From positions 1-64,000 of the forward strand of contig NZ_WSTC01000011.1 in assembly GCF_009789195.1 (NCBI RefSeq): a stretch of DNA of 64,000 bases, given 5' to 3'. The position numbers were made by a program, and so were the translations under genes. Below the pieces are notes generated by a model that was given only the letters and a program-made list of their open reading frames with translations, was not told where the DNA came from and did not search any database. This DNA comes from Paenibacillus sp. MMS18-CY102 (GTDB lineage: Bacteria > Bacillota > Bacilli > Paenibacillales > Paenibacillaceae). Shown here in pieces: positions 27,321 through 34,857 of the stretch (its first letter is position 1; every line of letters starts with the position of its first letter).

Positions 27321-28751
27321 ATGGCAATTGAAGTAGATGTGGCCGTCCTTGGCGGGGGCCCAGGCGGATATACCGCAGCAATTCGCGCTGCCCAGCAGGG
27401 AAAGCGAACGGCTATTATTGAAATGGACAAGCTCGGTGGAACTTGTTTGCATAAGGGATGTATCCCAAGTAAATCATTGCTTCGAAGCGCGGATGTTTAT
27501 GCGACGCTGCTTAAAGCACATACATATGGCATTTCAGTTGCTGAAAATGCATTTTCCGTTGATTTTGGCCGTGTTCAAGACCGTAAAGAGCAGGCCGTAG
27601 ACCAGCTGTATCGCGGGCTGCAATCGTTGATGGCGAAGCACGGAATTACGATTATAAACGGTAAAGGGCGTATTATCGGGCCGTCGATATTCTCGCCAAG
27701 AAGCGGAACAGTTGCCGTGGAACTGGCGGATGGGGAGATGGAGTCGGTTGTATCAAAACATCTTATCGTTGCAACGGGCTCGCGTCCTCGGCAAATTCCG
27801 GGATTAGAGGCTGATGGCCGCTTTATTTTGACAAGCGATGATGCGTTGCAGCTCGAGAGCTTGCCTGCATCTATCATCATTGTAGGCGGTGGCGTGATTG
27901 GTGTGGAATGGGCATCTTTATTGAATGATTTTGGAGTCGAGGTAACGATTGTCGAAGCTGGGGACCGCATTTTGGCGACGGAAGATGATGATGTGTCCCG
28001 TGAGATGGCTCGCCTGCTGCGCAAGCGAGGCGTTAAGCTTTTAACAAGCGTCTCTTTACGGCCTGATACGTATGCGACGAAGAATGCAAGTTTTACTATA
28101 TCTGCGACAAGTGCAGAGGGCGATATCGAACTGCAAGCTTCTTGCATGCTTGTTAGTGTGGGCCGCATTCCGAACACAGAAGGCTTAGGTTTGGAAAATA
28201 CGGACATTCGTACCGATGCGAACGGATTTATCGTTACGAATTCGTTCTATCAGACGAGCGAACGCCATATTTATGCGATCGGCGATGTAATTGGCGGCGT
28301 CCAGCTTGCACATGCAGCCGCGCATGAAGGGCTTGCTGCTGTTGACCATTTGAACGGCGGGAAGCCAGAAGCTGCCGCCGCACATCTCATTCCTCGCTGT
28401 GTATATTCAAGGCCGGAAACATCATCTGTCGGATGGACGGAACGGCAAGCGAGAGAGAAAGGCATAGATGTGAAAGTGGCAAAGATGCCATTTCAAGCGA
28501 TTGGCAAGGCGATCGTTGCTGGCGAAACAGATGGCTTTGTAAAAGTGATTGCTGACCATGATACGAATGATATTGTAGGCGTGCATATTATAGGGCTGCA
28601 TGCCACTGATCTAATCGCCGAAGCTTCGCTGGCACAGCTATTGGATGCAACGCCTTGGGAAGTTGGCCAATCGATTCATCCGCATCCAACGTTATCAGAG
28701 GCGCTTGGCGAGGCAATGTTAGCGCTGGATGGAGCTTCAACCGCATTTTAA
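27321..28751 (+). CDS. lpdA: Dihydrolipoyl dehydrogenase (E3) of the branched-chain complex
   Basis: A 476-residue flavoprotein that reoxidises the lipoyl groups of the E2 subunit using NAD. It has the FAD motif VAVLGGGPGGYTAAIRAA (about 7-24), the redox disulfide GGTCLHKGCIPSK (about 41-53), the NAD motif IIVGGGVIGVEWASLL and the C-terminal active-site HPHPTLSEALGE. It is followed by the E1 and E2 genes of the branched-chain 2-oxoacid dehydrogenase, so it is their dedicated E3 (bkd/bfm type). It may have a transcript separate from bkdAA, since a likely promoter lies between them. Confidence 0.95.
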   Translation: MAIEVDVAVLGGGPGGYTAAIRAAQQGKRTAIIEMDKLGGTCLHKGCIPSKSLLRSADVYATLLKAHTYGISVAENAFSVDFGRVQDRKEQAVDQLYRGLQSLMAKHGITIINGKGRIIGPSIFSPRSGTVAVELADGEMESVVSKHLIVATGSRPRQIPGLEADGRFILTSDDALQLESLPASIIIVGGGVIGVEWASLLNDFGVEVTIVEAGDRILATEDDDVSREMARLLRKRGVKLLTSVSLRPDTYATKNASFTISATSAEGDIELQASCMLVSVGRIPNTEGLGLENTDIRTDANGFIVTNSFYQTSERHIYAIGDVIGGVQLAHAAAHEGLAAVDHLNGGKPEAAAAHLIPRCVYSRPETSSVGWTERQAREKGIDVKVAKMPFQAIGKAIVAGETDGFVKVIADHDTNDIVGVHIIGLHATDLIAEASLAQLLDATPWEVGQSIHPHPTLSEALGEAMLALDGASTAF

Positions 28752-28855
28752 CAAGCATGCAGTGGGAGGGGACGGCAAGTGCAAACGGGAGAAAACCGGC
28801 TGCGCAAGCTGTTTCCCTTTTTACTGCAGGTCGGTTATAATAAATATGATCTAGT

Positions 28856-28874
28856 ATTAGTACCTGGTTTTAAT
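28856..28874 (+). promoter_or_regulatory. FapR-like operator upstream of bkdAA
   Basis: ATTAGTACCTGGTTTTAAT closely resembles the FapR box as I remember it (TTAGTACCTG followed by a TACTAA-type arm). The left arm and centre agree; the right arm has two differences. It lies 15 bp after a TATAAT at 28836-28841, i.e. at the expected transcription start, a typical repressor position. FapR senses malonyl-CoA. The -35 (TTCCCT at 17 bp) is poor, so the promoter itself is less certain. Confidence 0.6.
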
Positions 28875-28876
28875 TT

Positions 28877-28893
28877 TTAACCGAATCGGTTAA
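28877..28893. promoter_or_regulatory. Perfect 17-bp palindrome upstream of bkdAA
   Basis: TTAACCGAATCGGTTAA has two 8-base arms that are exact inverse copies around a central A, 51 bp before the bkdAA start and 2 bp after the FapR-like box. It has no T-run and looks like an operator rather than a terminator. The protein that would bind it is not known; no adjacent regulator gene is present. Confidence 0.6.
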
Positions 28894-28943
28894 TCAGTAG
28901 AAGTGGCAACGCGTTCTGAAAGATCGCGAAGGAGGTTAACTGT

Positions 28944-29966
28944 ATGAATGAAATGGAATCGAAAGTGGCGCGTCATCATCTGGTTGGGTTGACCGATGAG
29001 AAAGCGATTGATATGTACCGCACAATGGTATTGGCACGCAAGTTTGACGAGCGTGTATTGCTGCTCCAGCGGGCAGGGAAAATTAACTTCCATGTATCGG
29101 GTATCGGACAAGAAACGGCACAGGTTGCTGCAGGATTTGCGCTTGATCGCGATCATGACTACTTTTTGCCGTACTACCGGGATTATGGGTTAGTGCTTAG
29201 CGTCGGCATGACGGTGCGCGACCTGATGCTTTCCGTATTCGCGAAGGCTGAAGACCCGAATAGTGGCGGGCGCCAAATGCCCGGCCATTTTGGCAGCAAA
29301 CGGCTTCGCATTGTAACGGGGTCGAGTCCAGTTACGACGCAGGTTCCACATGCCGTAGGCATTGCGCTTGCAGCGAAAATGAGAAACGAGCCTGTCGTTA
29401 GCTTGGTTACTTTCGGAGAAGGTTCAAGCAATCAGGGCGATTTCCATGAAGGCTGTAACTTCGCCGGCGTGCATAAGCTTCCTGTTATTATCATGTGCGA
29501 AAACAACCAATATGCGATTTCTGTTCCTGTGCATAAGCAGCTGGGCGGCCGTATCGTGGATCGTGCAGCGGGATATGGCTTCCCAGGGTATCGTGTAGAC
29601 GGCAACGATCCGCTTGAAGTGTACCGTGTTGTCAAAGAAGCGCGTGAGCGCGGACTAAATGGCGAAGGGCCGACGTTGATCGAAGCAATGATGTACCGGC
29701 TGTCGCCGCATTCCACATCGGATAATGATTTGGCTTATCGGACGAAAGAAGAAGTCGATGTGAACCGCGAGAAGGATGGCATTCCGAAGTACAAGCAATA
29801 TTTGCTTGATGCTGGCATATGGTCGGAGCAGCAAGAAGAACAGCTGTTGGCTGACATTCGCGTATTGCTCGATGATGCGACGACTTATGCGGACAAAGCG
29901 GCATTCCCGACGCCGGAAAGCTCGTTGCTGCATGTATATGACGGAGACGCGGAAGGGAGCAATTAG
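28944..29966 (+). CDS. bkdAA: 2-oxoisovalerate dehydrogenase E1 alpha subunit
   Basis: A 340-residue ThDP-dependent E1 alpha subunit that decarboxylates branched 2-oxoacids from Val, Leu and Ile, giving primers for branched-chain fatty acids. The ThDP-binding run is GEGSSNQGDFHEGCNFA (about residues 160-176) with CENNQYAIS after it; RLSPHSTSDND near 255-265 is the phosphorylation-loop region typical of E1 alpha. Ribosome site GAAGGAGG is strong. It is 2 bp from bkdAB. Pyruvate dehydrogenase E1 is less likely given the E2/E3 neighbours and synteny. Confidence 0.94.
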   Translation: MNEMESKVARHHLVGLTDEKAIDMYRTMVLARKFDERVLLLQRAGKINFHVSGIGQETAQVAAGFALDRDHDYFLPYYRDYGLVLSVGMTVRDLMLSVFAKAEDPNSGGRQMPGHFGSKRLRIVTGSSPVTTQVPHAVGIALAAKMRNEPVVSLVTFGEGSSNQGDFHEGCNFAGVHKLPVIIMCENNQYAISVPVHKQLGGRIVDRAAGYGFPGYRVDGNDPLEVYRVVKEARERGLNGEGPTLIEAMMYRLSPHSTSDNDLAYRTKEEVDVNREKDGIPKYKQYLLDAGIWSEQQEEQLLADIRVLLDDATTYADKAAFPTPESSLLHVYDGDAEGSN

Positions 29967-29968
29967 TT

Positions 29969-30955
29969 ATGCCAGTTATGGAGTATATTGATGCGCTTCG
30001 TCTCGCGATGAAAGAAGAGTTAGAGCGCGACGATAGTGTTTTTATTCTTGGTGAAGACGTCGGCGTAAAGGGCGGCGTATTTACGACAACCAAGGGGTTG
30101 CAACAGCAATTCGGTGAACATCGCGTGCTCGATACCCCGCTTGCTGAATCGGCGATTGCAGGTGTTGCAATCGGCGCTGCCATGGTAGGCATGAAGCCAA
30201 TTGCAGAGATGCAGTATTCCGATTTTATGTTCCCTGCAACGAATCAGATCATCAGTGAAGCGGCGAAAATCCGGTACCGTTCGAACAATGACTGGAATTG
30301 CCCGATCGTTGTGCGTGCACCGATCGGTGGCGGCATTTTCGGCGGGCTGTACCATTCGCAATGCCCAGAATCGGTCTTCTTCGGTACGCCGGGCCTTAAG
30401 ATCGTAGCGCCGTTTACGCCTTATGATGCGAAGGGCTTGCTGAAAGCAGCGGTTCGCGATCCGGACCCTGTCATTTTCTTTGAAAATAAAAAATGTTACA
30501 CGCTCATCACGGGCGAGGTGCCAGAGACAGATTATATCGTGCCAATCGGCGAGGCGAATGTGCTTCGTGAAGGCAACGACATTACGGTTATCTCCTACAG
30601 CTTGCCGCTTCACTTCGCTATGGAGGCAGCTGCTGAGCTGCAAGAGGAAGAAGGCATCAGCGCACATATTCTCGACCTTCGCACGCTGCAGCCGCTTGAT
30701 AAAGAAGCAATTCTCGAAGCAGTCCGCCGTACCGGCAAGGTTATGATTGTCCATGAAGACAATAAGACTGGCGGCATCGGAGCTGAAGTTGCTGCGATCA
30801 TCGCAGAAGAGCTGTTATATGAGCTGGATGCTCCAATTATGCGGGTGTGCGGGCCGGATGTGCCGGCGATGCCGATTAACCCGCCAGGCGAGAAATTTTT
30901 TATGCTGAATAAACAAAAAGTGAAAGAGGCCATGCAACAGCTTGCCTTGTATTAA
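29969..30955 (+). CDS. bkdAB: 2-oxoisovalerate dehydrogenase E1 beta subunit
   Basis: A 328-residue E1 beta subunit, partner of BkdAA. Typical motifs are LGEDVGVKGGVFTTTKGL, DTPLAESAIAGVAIGAAM, EMQYSDFMFPATNQI and a transketolase C-terminal domain with ILDLRTLQPLDKEAIL and HEDNKTGGIGAEVAA. These match branched-chain rather than pyruvate E1 beta chains. The gene begins 2 bp after bkdAA, so translation is probably coupled; GGAAGGGAG precedes the start. Confidence 0.94.
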   Translation: MPVMEYIDALRLAMKEELERDDSVFILGEDVGVKGGVFTTTKGLQQQFGEHRVLDTPLAESAIAGVAIGAAMVGMKPIAEMQYSDFMFPATNQIISEAAKIRYRSNNDWNCPIVVRAPIGGGIFGGLYHSQCPESVFFGTPGLKIVAPFTPYDAKGLLKAAVRDPDPVIFFENKKCYTLITGEVPETDYIVPIGEANVLREGNDITVISYSLPLHFAMEAAAELQEEEGISAHILDLRTLQPLDKEAILEAVRRTGKVMIVHEDNKTGGIGAEVAAIIAEELLYELDAPIMRVCGPDVPAMPINPPGEKFFMLNKQKVKEAMQQLALY

Positions 30956-30993
30956 TCAATAGGGCGGCAAGGCCAGTTGGGGGATGAATAGCC

Positions 30994-32364
30994 ATGAAAT
31001 CGTTGACCGAAGTCGTCATGCCGAAGTTAGCGGAATCGCTCGTTTCAGCGATGATCGACAGGTGGCTGAAGCAGCCGGGCGATTCGATCGGCATGTATGA
31101 ACCAATCTGTGAAATCATCACAAATAAAGTAAATGCGGAAATTCCTTCGACCGTTAACGGAAAGCTCGTGTCGATTTTGGTCGGTAATGGGCAAGAGGTA
31201 CCGGTAGGGACACCGATCTGTATTATTGAAACGGAAGATGCGAACGCAGGAAGCACAACAGACGCCGCTCATGCAGCAGTTGAGCCAGTTGGCGCAACCC
31301 TTCCCGTGTATGGTTCCCAGAAAGCCACGAATGCAGCGCCAATGGCTGCGGAAGAGCCTGTCGAAGGCGATATGCGCCATCGCTACTCGCCGGCCGTTCA
31401 GCGTATTGCAGCAGAACAAGGAGTGAACTTGCAGCAGGTTCGCGGCACTGGCCTTGGCGGCCGTGTGACGCGCAAGGATGTTCTCGCATTCGTCGCTTCT
31501 GGAGAGCAGCCCGTTGCAGGAGCAACAGCAGCAGCCACGCCAACAGCAGCGAACGCTGTACCAGCGGCTCCTGTTGTGCCAGAGCAGCTTGTACGTACGA
31601 CAGGGCTCCATTTATCCGAGACGCCGCGCATTCCACAGATCGAAGCAGAATCAGAAATACCGGGACGTGGCGAGTATTTCATCGATATTACGCCGATTCG
31701 CAACGCCATTGCGCGTAATGTGAAGCAAAGCGTCACAGAGATTCCGCACGCGTGGATGATGATCGAGGTTGATGTAACAAACCTCGTTCAGTTGCGCAAC
31801 AAGCTGAAGGATGAGTTCAAAAAACGCGAAGGCGTTAATTTGACTTATCTGGCATTCGTCTTGAAGGCGGTTGTGAATGCAGTTAAGGATTATCCGATTA
31901 TTAACTCGACATGGGCGACTGACAAAATTATCGTGAAACGCGATATCAATATCTCCCTTGCAGTCGGTACGGAAGATTCAGTCGCAACGCCAGTGATCAA
32001 AAATGCAGACCAGAAAAATATCGCAGGGCTTGCTCGCGAAATCGACGATCTTGCCCGTCGTGGACGCGAAGGGAAGCTGACGATGGCGGACATGGGCGGC
32101 GGTACGCTGACCGTGAATAATACAGGCTCGTTCGGATCGATTTTGTCTTATCCGACGATTGTGTACCCGCAGGCTGTTAACTTGACTTTCGAATCCATCG
32201 TGAAACGTCCGGTCGTTATTAATGACATGATCGGCGTTAGATCGATTGCGAATATGTGCTTGTCACTTGATCACCGAATTCTTGATGGCGTTATTTGCGG
32301 GCGATTCCTGCAAAGGGTCAAAGAGAACTTAGAGAGCTTCTCCATCGAGACGAAGCTGTACTAA
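30994..32364 (+). CDS. bkdB: Branched-chain 2-oxoacid dehydrogenase E2 (lipoyl acyltransferase)
   Basis: The 456-residue core of the complex. The N-terminal lipoyl domain has the modified Lys in EIITNKVNAEIPS (about residue 43). An Ala/Pro linker leads to the peripheral-subunit-binding domain (about 130-165, YSPAVQRIAAEQGV, GLGGRVTRKDVLAFV). A second linker leads to the acyltransferase domain with the active-site SLDHRILDG near residue 425-433. Only one lipoyl domain is present. It is followed by lipB, which makes the octanoyl precursor of lipoate, so the pairing is functionally coherent. Confidence 0.95.
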   Translation: MKSLTEVVMPKLAESLVSAMIDRWLKQPGDSIGMYEPICEIITNKVNAEIPSTVNGKLVSILVGNGQEVPVGTPICIIETEDANAGSTTDAAHAAVEPVGATLPVYGSQKATNAAPMAAEEPVEGDMRHRYSPAVQRIAAEQGVNLQQVRGTGLGGRVTRKDVLAFVASGEQPVAGATAAATPTAANAVPAAPVVPEQLVRTTGLHLSETPRIPQIEAESEIPGRGEYFIDITPIRNAIARNVKQSVTEIPHAWMMIEVDVTNLVQLRNKLKDEFKKREGVNLTYLAFVLKAVVNAVKDYPIINSTWATDKIIVKRDINISLAVGTEDSVATPVIKNADQKNIAGLAREIDDLARRGREGKLTMADMGGGTLTVNNTGSFGSILSYPTIVYPQAVNLTFESIVKRPVVINDMIGVRSIANMCLSLDHRILDGVICGRFLQRVKENLESFSIETKLY

Positions 32365-32427
32365 GCTAAAGTGCAACACGCAGTAATAACTGTATAGCAA
32401 GAGAAGCAGAATGATGAAACGAGGCAG

Positions 32428-33171
32428 ATGACGATGGCGATAACGAAACAATCGGATCGGCTTTTAACCGCCAGGTACATCCCTCTGATCGGCTACGCAG
32501 AAGCATGGGAGCTCCAGAAATCATACGTAAGCGGCATCGACAAGGAGGAGCAGAGTGAGACGCTGCTCCTTCTTCAGCATCCGCCGACTTATACGCTTGG
32601 TTCGGACCGTCATCCCGAGCATCTGTTGCTAGATGAGGCGCAATTGCAAGAACAGGGCATTTCGGTGTTTGAAATCGACCGGGGCGGGGACATTACCTAT
32701 CATGGGCCAGGCCAGTTAGTCGGGTATCCACTGTTATATTTGGCCGCGGAAGGGCTGGACCTTCACGGTTATCTCCGCCAACTAGAGCAGGTCATTATCG
32801 ATTGGCTTGCTACATATGGCATTGAGGGCGGACGAAAGGAAGCATATACGGGCGTGTGGATTGGCAATGCCAAAATCGCAGCGATTGGCGTGAAGTTTAA
32901 TCGTGCGCGTACACGGCGCGGGTTTGTAACGAGCCATGGATTTGCTTTGAATTTGAAGGCAGGCATTGGCGAAGAAGGATTCCGGGGCATTGTGCCTTGC
33001 GGCATTACGGAATATGGCGTAACCTCGTTCGAGGACTTAACGGGAATAGCGATGTCACCGGAACGGGCGGCTGCAGAGCTGCTGCCGCTGTTTTGCCGCC
33101 AGTTCGGTTATGCGGCGCCATCTGGGCTATTATTAGATAAACAGCCAGCTGATGCCGGAGACAACGATTGA
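32428..33171 (+). CDS. lipB: Octanoyltransferase LipB
   Basis: A 247-residue enzyme that moves octanoate from acyl carrier protein to lipoyl domains, the first step of lipoate synthesis. The signature RGGDITYHGPGQLVGYPLL (about 90-108) and the catalytic Cys in IVPCGITEYGVTSFEDL (Cys about 190) are both seen. It probably serves BkdB just upstream. Most Bacillus use LipM/LipL rather than LipB, so a LipB here is worth noting. The 3' end overlaps the antisense prli42 gene by 39 bp. Confidence 0.93.
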   Translation: MTMAITKQSDRLLTARYIPLIGYAEAWELQKSYVSGIDKEEQSETLLLLQHPPTYTLGSDRHPEHLLLDEAQLQEQGISVFEIDRGGDITYHGPGQLVGYPLLYLAAEGLDLHGYLRQLEQVIIDWLATYGIEGGRKEAYTGVWIGNAKIAAIGVKFNRARTRRGFVTSHGFALNLKAGIGEEGFRGIVPCGITEYGVTSFEDLTGIAMSPERAAAELLPLFCRQFGYAAPSGLLLDKQPADAGDND

Positions 33172-33231
33172 TAAGAGCATCGCGGCAAGCATAAGCCAGA
33201 CGACGATTTTGACAACACGGCTGCTAAACAT
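33133..33231 (-). CDS. prli42: Stressosome-associated miniprotein Prli42
   Basis: A 32-residue protein, MFSSRVVKIVVWLMLAAMLL followed by SIVVSGISWLFI. It has a short basic N-terminus and one membrane helix, and closely resembles Listeria Prli42 as I recall it (a KKVVRVVV...LML...LS pattern). Prli42 anchors the stressosome to the membrane and is conserved in Firmicutes. On the minus strand AGGGG, within GGGAGGGG, lies 9 bases before the ATG, an excellent ribosome site for so short a frame. It overlaps the end of lipB in antisense. It is short enough to be missed by routine gene calling. Confidence 0.8.
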   Translation of the reverse strand: MFSSRVVKIVVWLMLAAMLLSIVVSGISWLFI

Positions 33232-33370
33232 TCGAAGTTTCCCCTCCCATGGTGGACACGGTTGTACCGCTTGTCTCTCTATCCTAACATAGAATTAAGG
33301 GACGTTCACCATCTCGTACGCACCTGTTGGAGATTGGACAAAGTTTTAATTTGAAATGGAGGGAATCCGT

Positions 33371-34501
33371 ATGGTTCAACGCGAACGGCTGATTCAGGAG
33401 TTTATGGAGCTTGTGCAGATTGATAGCGAAACGAAGCATGAGCAGCGCATTAGCGAGGTGCTTAAACAAAAATTTGCTGCGCTTGGCTTGTCTCTTGAAG
33501 AGGATGATGCAGCTGCCAAAACCGGGCATGGCGCGAACAATTTGTTCGCTACGCTTGCAGCTAATGGCTCAGCTGATGCGCCAATTCTGCTGTTTACCTC
33601 GCACATGGATACGGTAACGCCTGGCAATGGCATCAAGCCGCAGCTCGATGCTGACGGCTACATTCGCTCTGATGGCACGACGATTCTCGGCGCTGATGAT
33701 AAAGCCGGCCTAGCGGCCATGTTTGAAGCGATTCGTGCATTAAAAGAACAAAACGTGCAGCATGGCGCGATTCAATTCGTAATTACAGTAGGCGAAGAGT
33801 CGGGATTGCTGGGCGCACGGGCAATGGATGGCTCCAAGCTTAAGGCGAAGCTCGGCTTTGCACTCGATTCTAACGGGGCTATCGGCGATATCGCAGTTGC
33901 TGCACCTACGCAGGCTCGTGTTACGATTAAGCTGCATGGCAAGTCGGCGCACGCTGGCGTTAATCCTGAGGATGGCATCAGCGCGATTCAAGTTGCGTCT
34001 AAGGCGGTTGCAAGGATGCCGCTTGGCCGTATCGATAATGAAACGACGGCGAATATCGGGCGTTTCGAGGGCGGCGGAGCGACCAATATCGTATGTGATT
34101 ACGTGAAGCTCGATGCAGAAGCACGCAGTATTGTGCAGCATAAGCTCGACAAACAGCTGGAAGCGATGAAGGAAGCGGTTGAATCTGCTGCAGCAGACTT
34201 CGGGGCACGGGCGGAGTTCGAGAGCGAGATCATCTACCCTGCCTTTAACTACACGGATGGCGATGAGGTTGTGGAATTGGCGAAGGCAGCGATTCAAGCG
34301 CTCGGCTTAACGCCTCGCACGTTCCATTCCGGCGGCGGCAGCGACGCTAACATCTTCAACGGCTTAGGCATTCCGACCGTTAACTTGGCTGTGGGCTATG
34401 AGCATATTCATACGACCAAGGAGCAGATTAAGGCGGATGACCTTGTAAAAACGACTGAGCTTGTAGTGGAACTTATCCGCCAAGCGGGAATCCAGAAATA
34501 A
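33371..34501 (+). CDS. yqjE: M20-family peptidase, tripeptidase T-like (YqjE)
   Basis: A 376-residue metallopeptidase of the PepT/YqjE group, predicted to cut small peptides in the cytoplasm. Zinc-ligand motifs are FTSHMDTVTPG (about 75-85), GADDKAGLAAMFEA and VGEESGLLGA (Glu pair), with the dimerisation domain LHGKSAHAGVNPEDGISAI between. I chose ATG 33371, 9 bases after GGAGG in TGGAGGGAATCC; an in-frame ATG at 33356 overlaps this site. The exact substrate is unknown. Confidence 0.9.
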   Translation: MVQRERLIQEFMELVQIDSETKHEQRISEVLKQKFAALGLSLEEDDAAAKTGHGANNLFATLAANGSADAPILLFTSHMDTVTPGNGIKPQLDADGYIRSDGTTILGADDKAGLAAMFEAIRALKEQNVQHGAIQFVITVGEESGLLGARAMDGSKLKAKLGFALDSNGAIGDIAVAAPTQARVTIKLHGKSAHAGVNPEDGISAIQVASKAVARMPLGRIDNETTANIGRFEGGGATNIVCDYVKLDAEARSIVQHKLDKQLEAMKEAVESAAADFGARAEFESEIIYPAFNYTDGDEVVELAKAAIQALGLTPRTFHSGGGSDANIFNGLGIPTVNLAVGYEHIHTTKEQIKADDLVKTTELVVELIRQAGIQK

Positions 34502-34502
34502 C

Positions 34503-34558
34503 AAAAGCGAGGCCAGCATAAGCGGGAAAGTAACCGCTTGTGCTGGCCTTGCTTTTTA
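34503..34558. terminator. Bidirectional terminator between yqjE and mciZ
   Basis: AAAAGCGAGGCCAGCATAAGCGG is mirrored by CCGCTTGTGCTGGCC and TTGCTTTTT. The stem is about 20 bp with A/T runs on both sides, so it serves both convergent genes. Confidence 0.85.
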
Positions 34559-34578
34559 TGTAAAAAAGGTTGAAATCA

Positions 34579-34731
34579 TTATTGCGGGCAGCGGCGTTTT
34601 AAATAATCACCGAGCGTCAAATGGGCTGTAGAGGAAGGGGCCCGGCGGGTTGACAGCTCTTTGAGTTGGCGGCGAATCTCCCATCCTTTTCCTACCAGCC
34701 TTACACTTTCGTTCGCATAATAGGATTTCAT
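34579..34731 (-). CDS. mciZ: MciZ-like inhibitor of FtsZ assembly
   Basis: A 50-residue protein with the segment VRLVGKGWEIRRQLKEL (about residues 10-26), which closely matches VVLVGKAWEIRAKLKEY of B. subtilis MciZ, the mother-cell peptide that caps FtsZ filaments during sporulation. It lies directly next to nudF, as in B. subtilis. The start follows GGAAGGGG on the minus strand; longer in-frame starts lack a site and would read through the promoter. A sigma-E promoter precedes it, as expected for MciZ. The C-terminal 24 residues differ from the 40-residue B. subtilis peptide. Confidence 0.85.
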   Translation of the reverse strand: MKSYYANESVRLVGKGWEIRRQLKELSTRRAPSSTAHLTLGDYLKRRCPQ

Positions 34732-34760
34732 AACATTACGCCCCTTCCGATTGGCTTGTT

Positions 34761-34770
34761 TTGGTATAAT
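34761..34770 (+). promoter_or_regulatory. Extended -10 promoter of nudF
   Basis: TTGGTATAAT contains TGG-TATAAT, an extended -10 for sigma-A. The -35 at 17 bp (CCCTTC) is not recognisable. It overlaps the divergent sigma-E promoter of mciZ, so the two may exclude each other. Confidence 0.55.
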
Positions 34771-34772
34771 GA

Positions 34773-34802
34773 AGCATATGCAACGTTGGGACAACGTATG
34801 AC
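34773..34802 (-). promoter_or_regulatory. Sigma-E promoter of mciZ
   Basis: On the minus strand GTCATAC, 15 bp, CATATGCT. The -35 is identical and the spacing equal to that of the spoIIM promoter 0.7 kb away. The predicted start lies about 35 bases before the mciZ ATG. Confidence 0.7.
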
Positions 34803-34857
34803 AAGTCTTCAACAACACAACAACTTCAACTACTTCAACAAGTGAGGGGTTTACGGA

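Noticed and set aside
28900-28943. Possible sigma-54 promoter (TGGCAACGCGTTCTG) before bkdAA
   Set aside because: The GC of the -12 element is absent and no BkdR-type activator gene is nearby, so I do not accept it.
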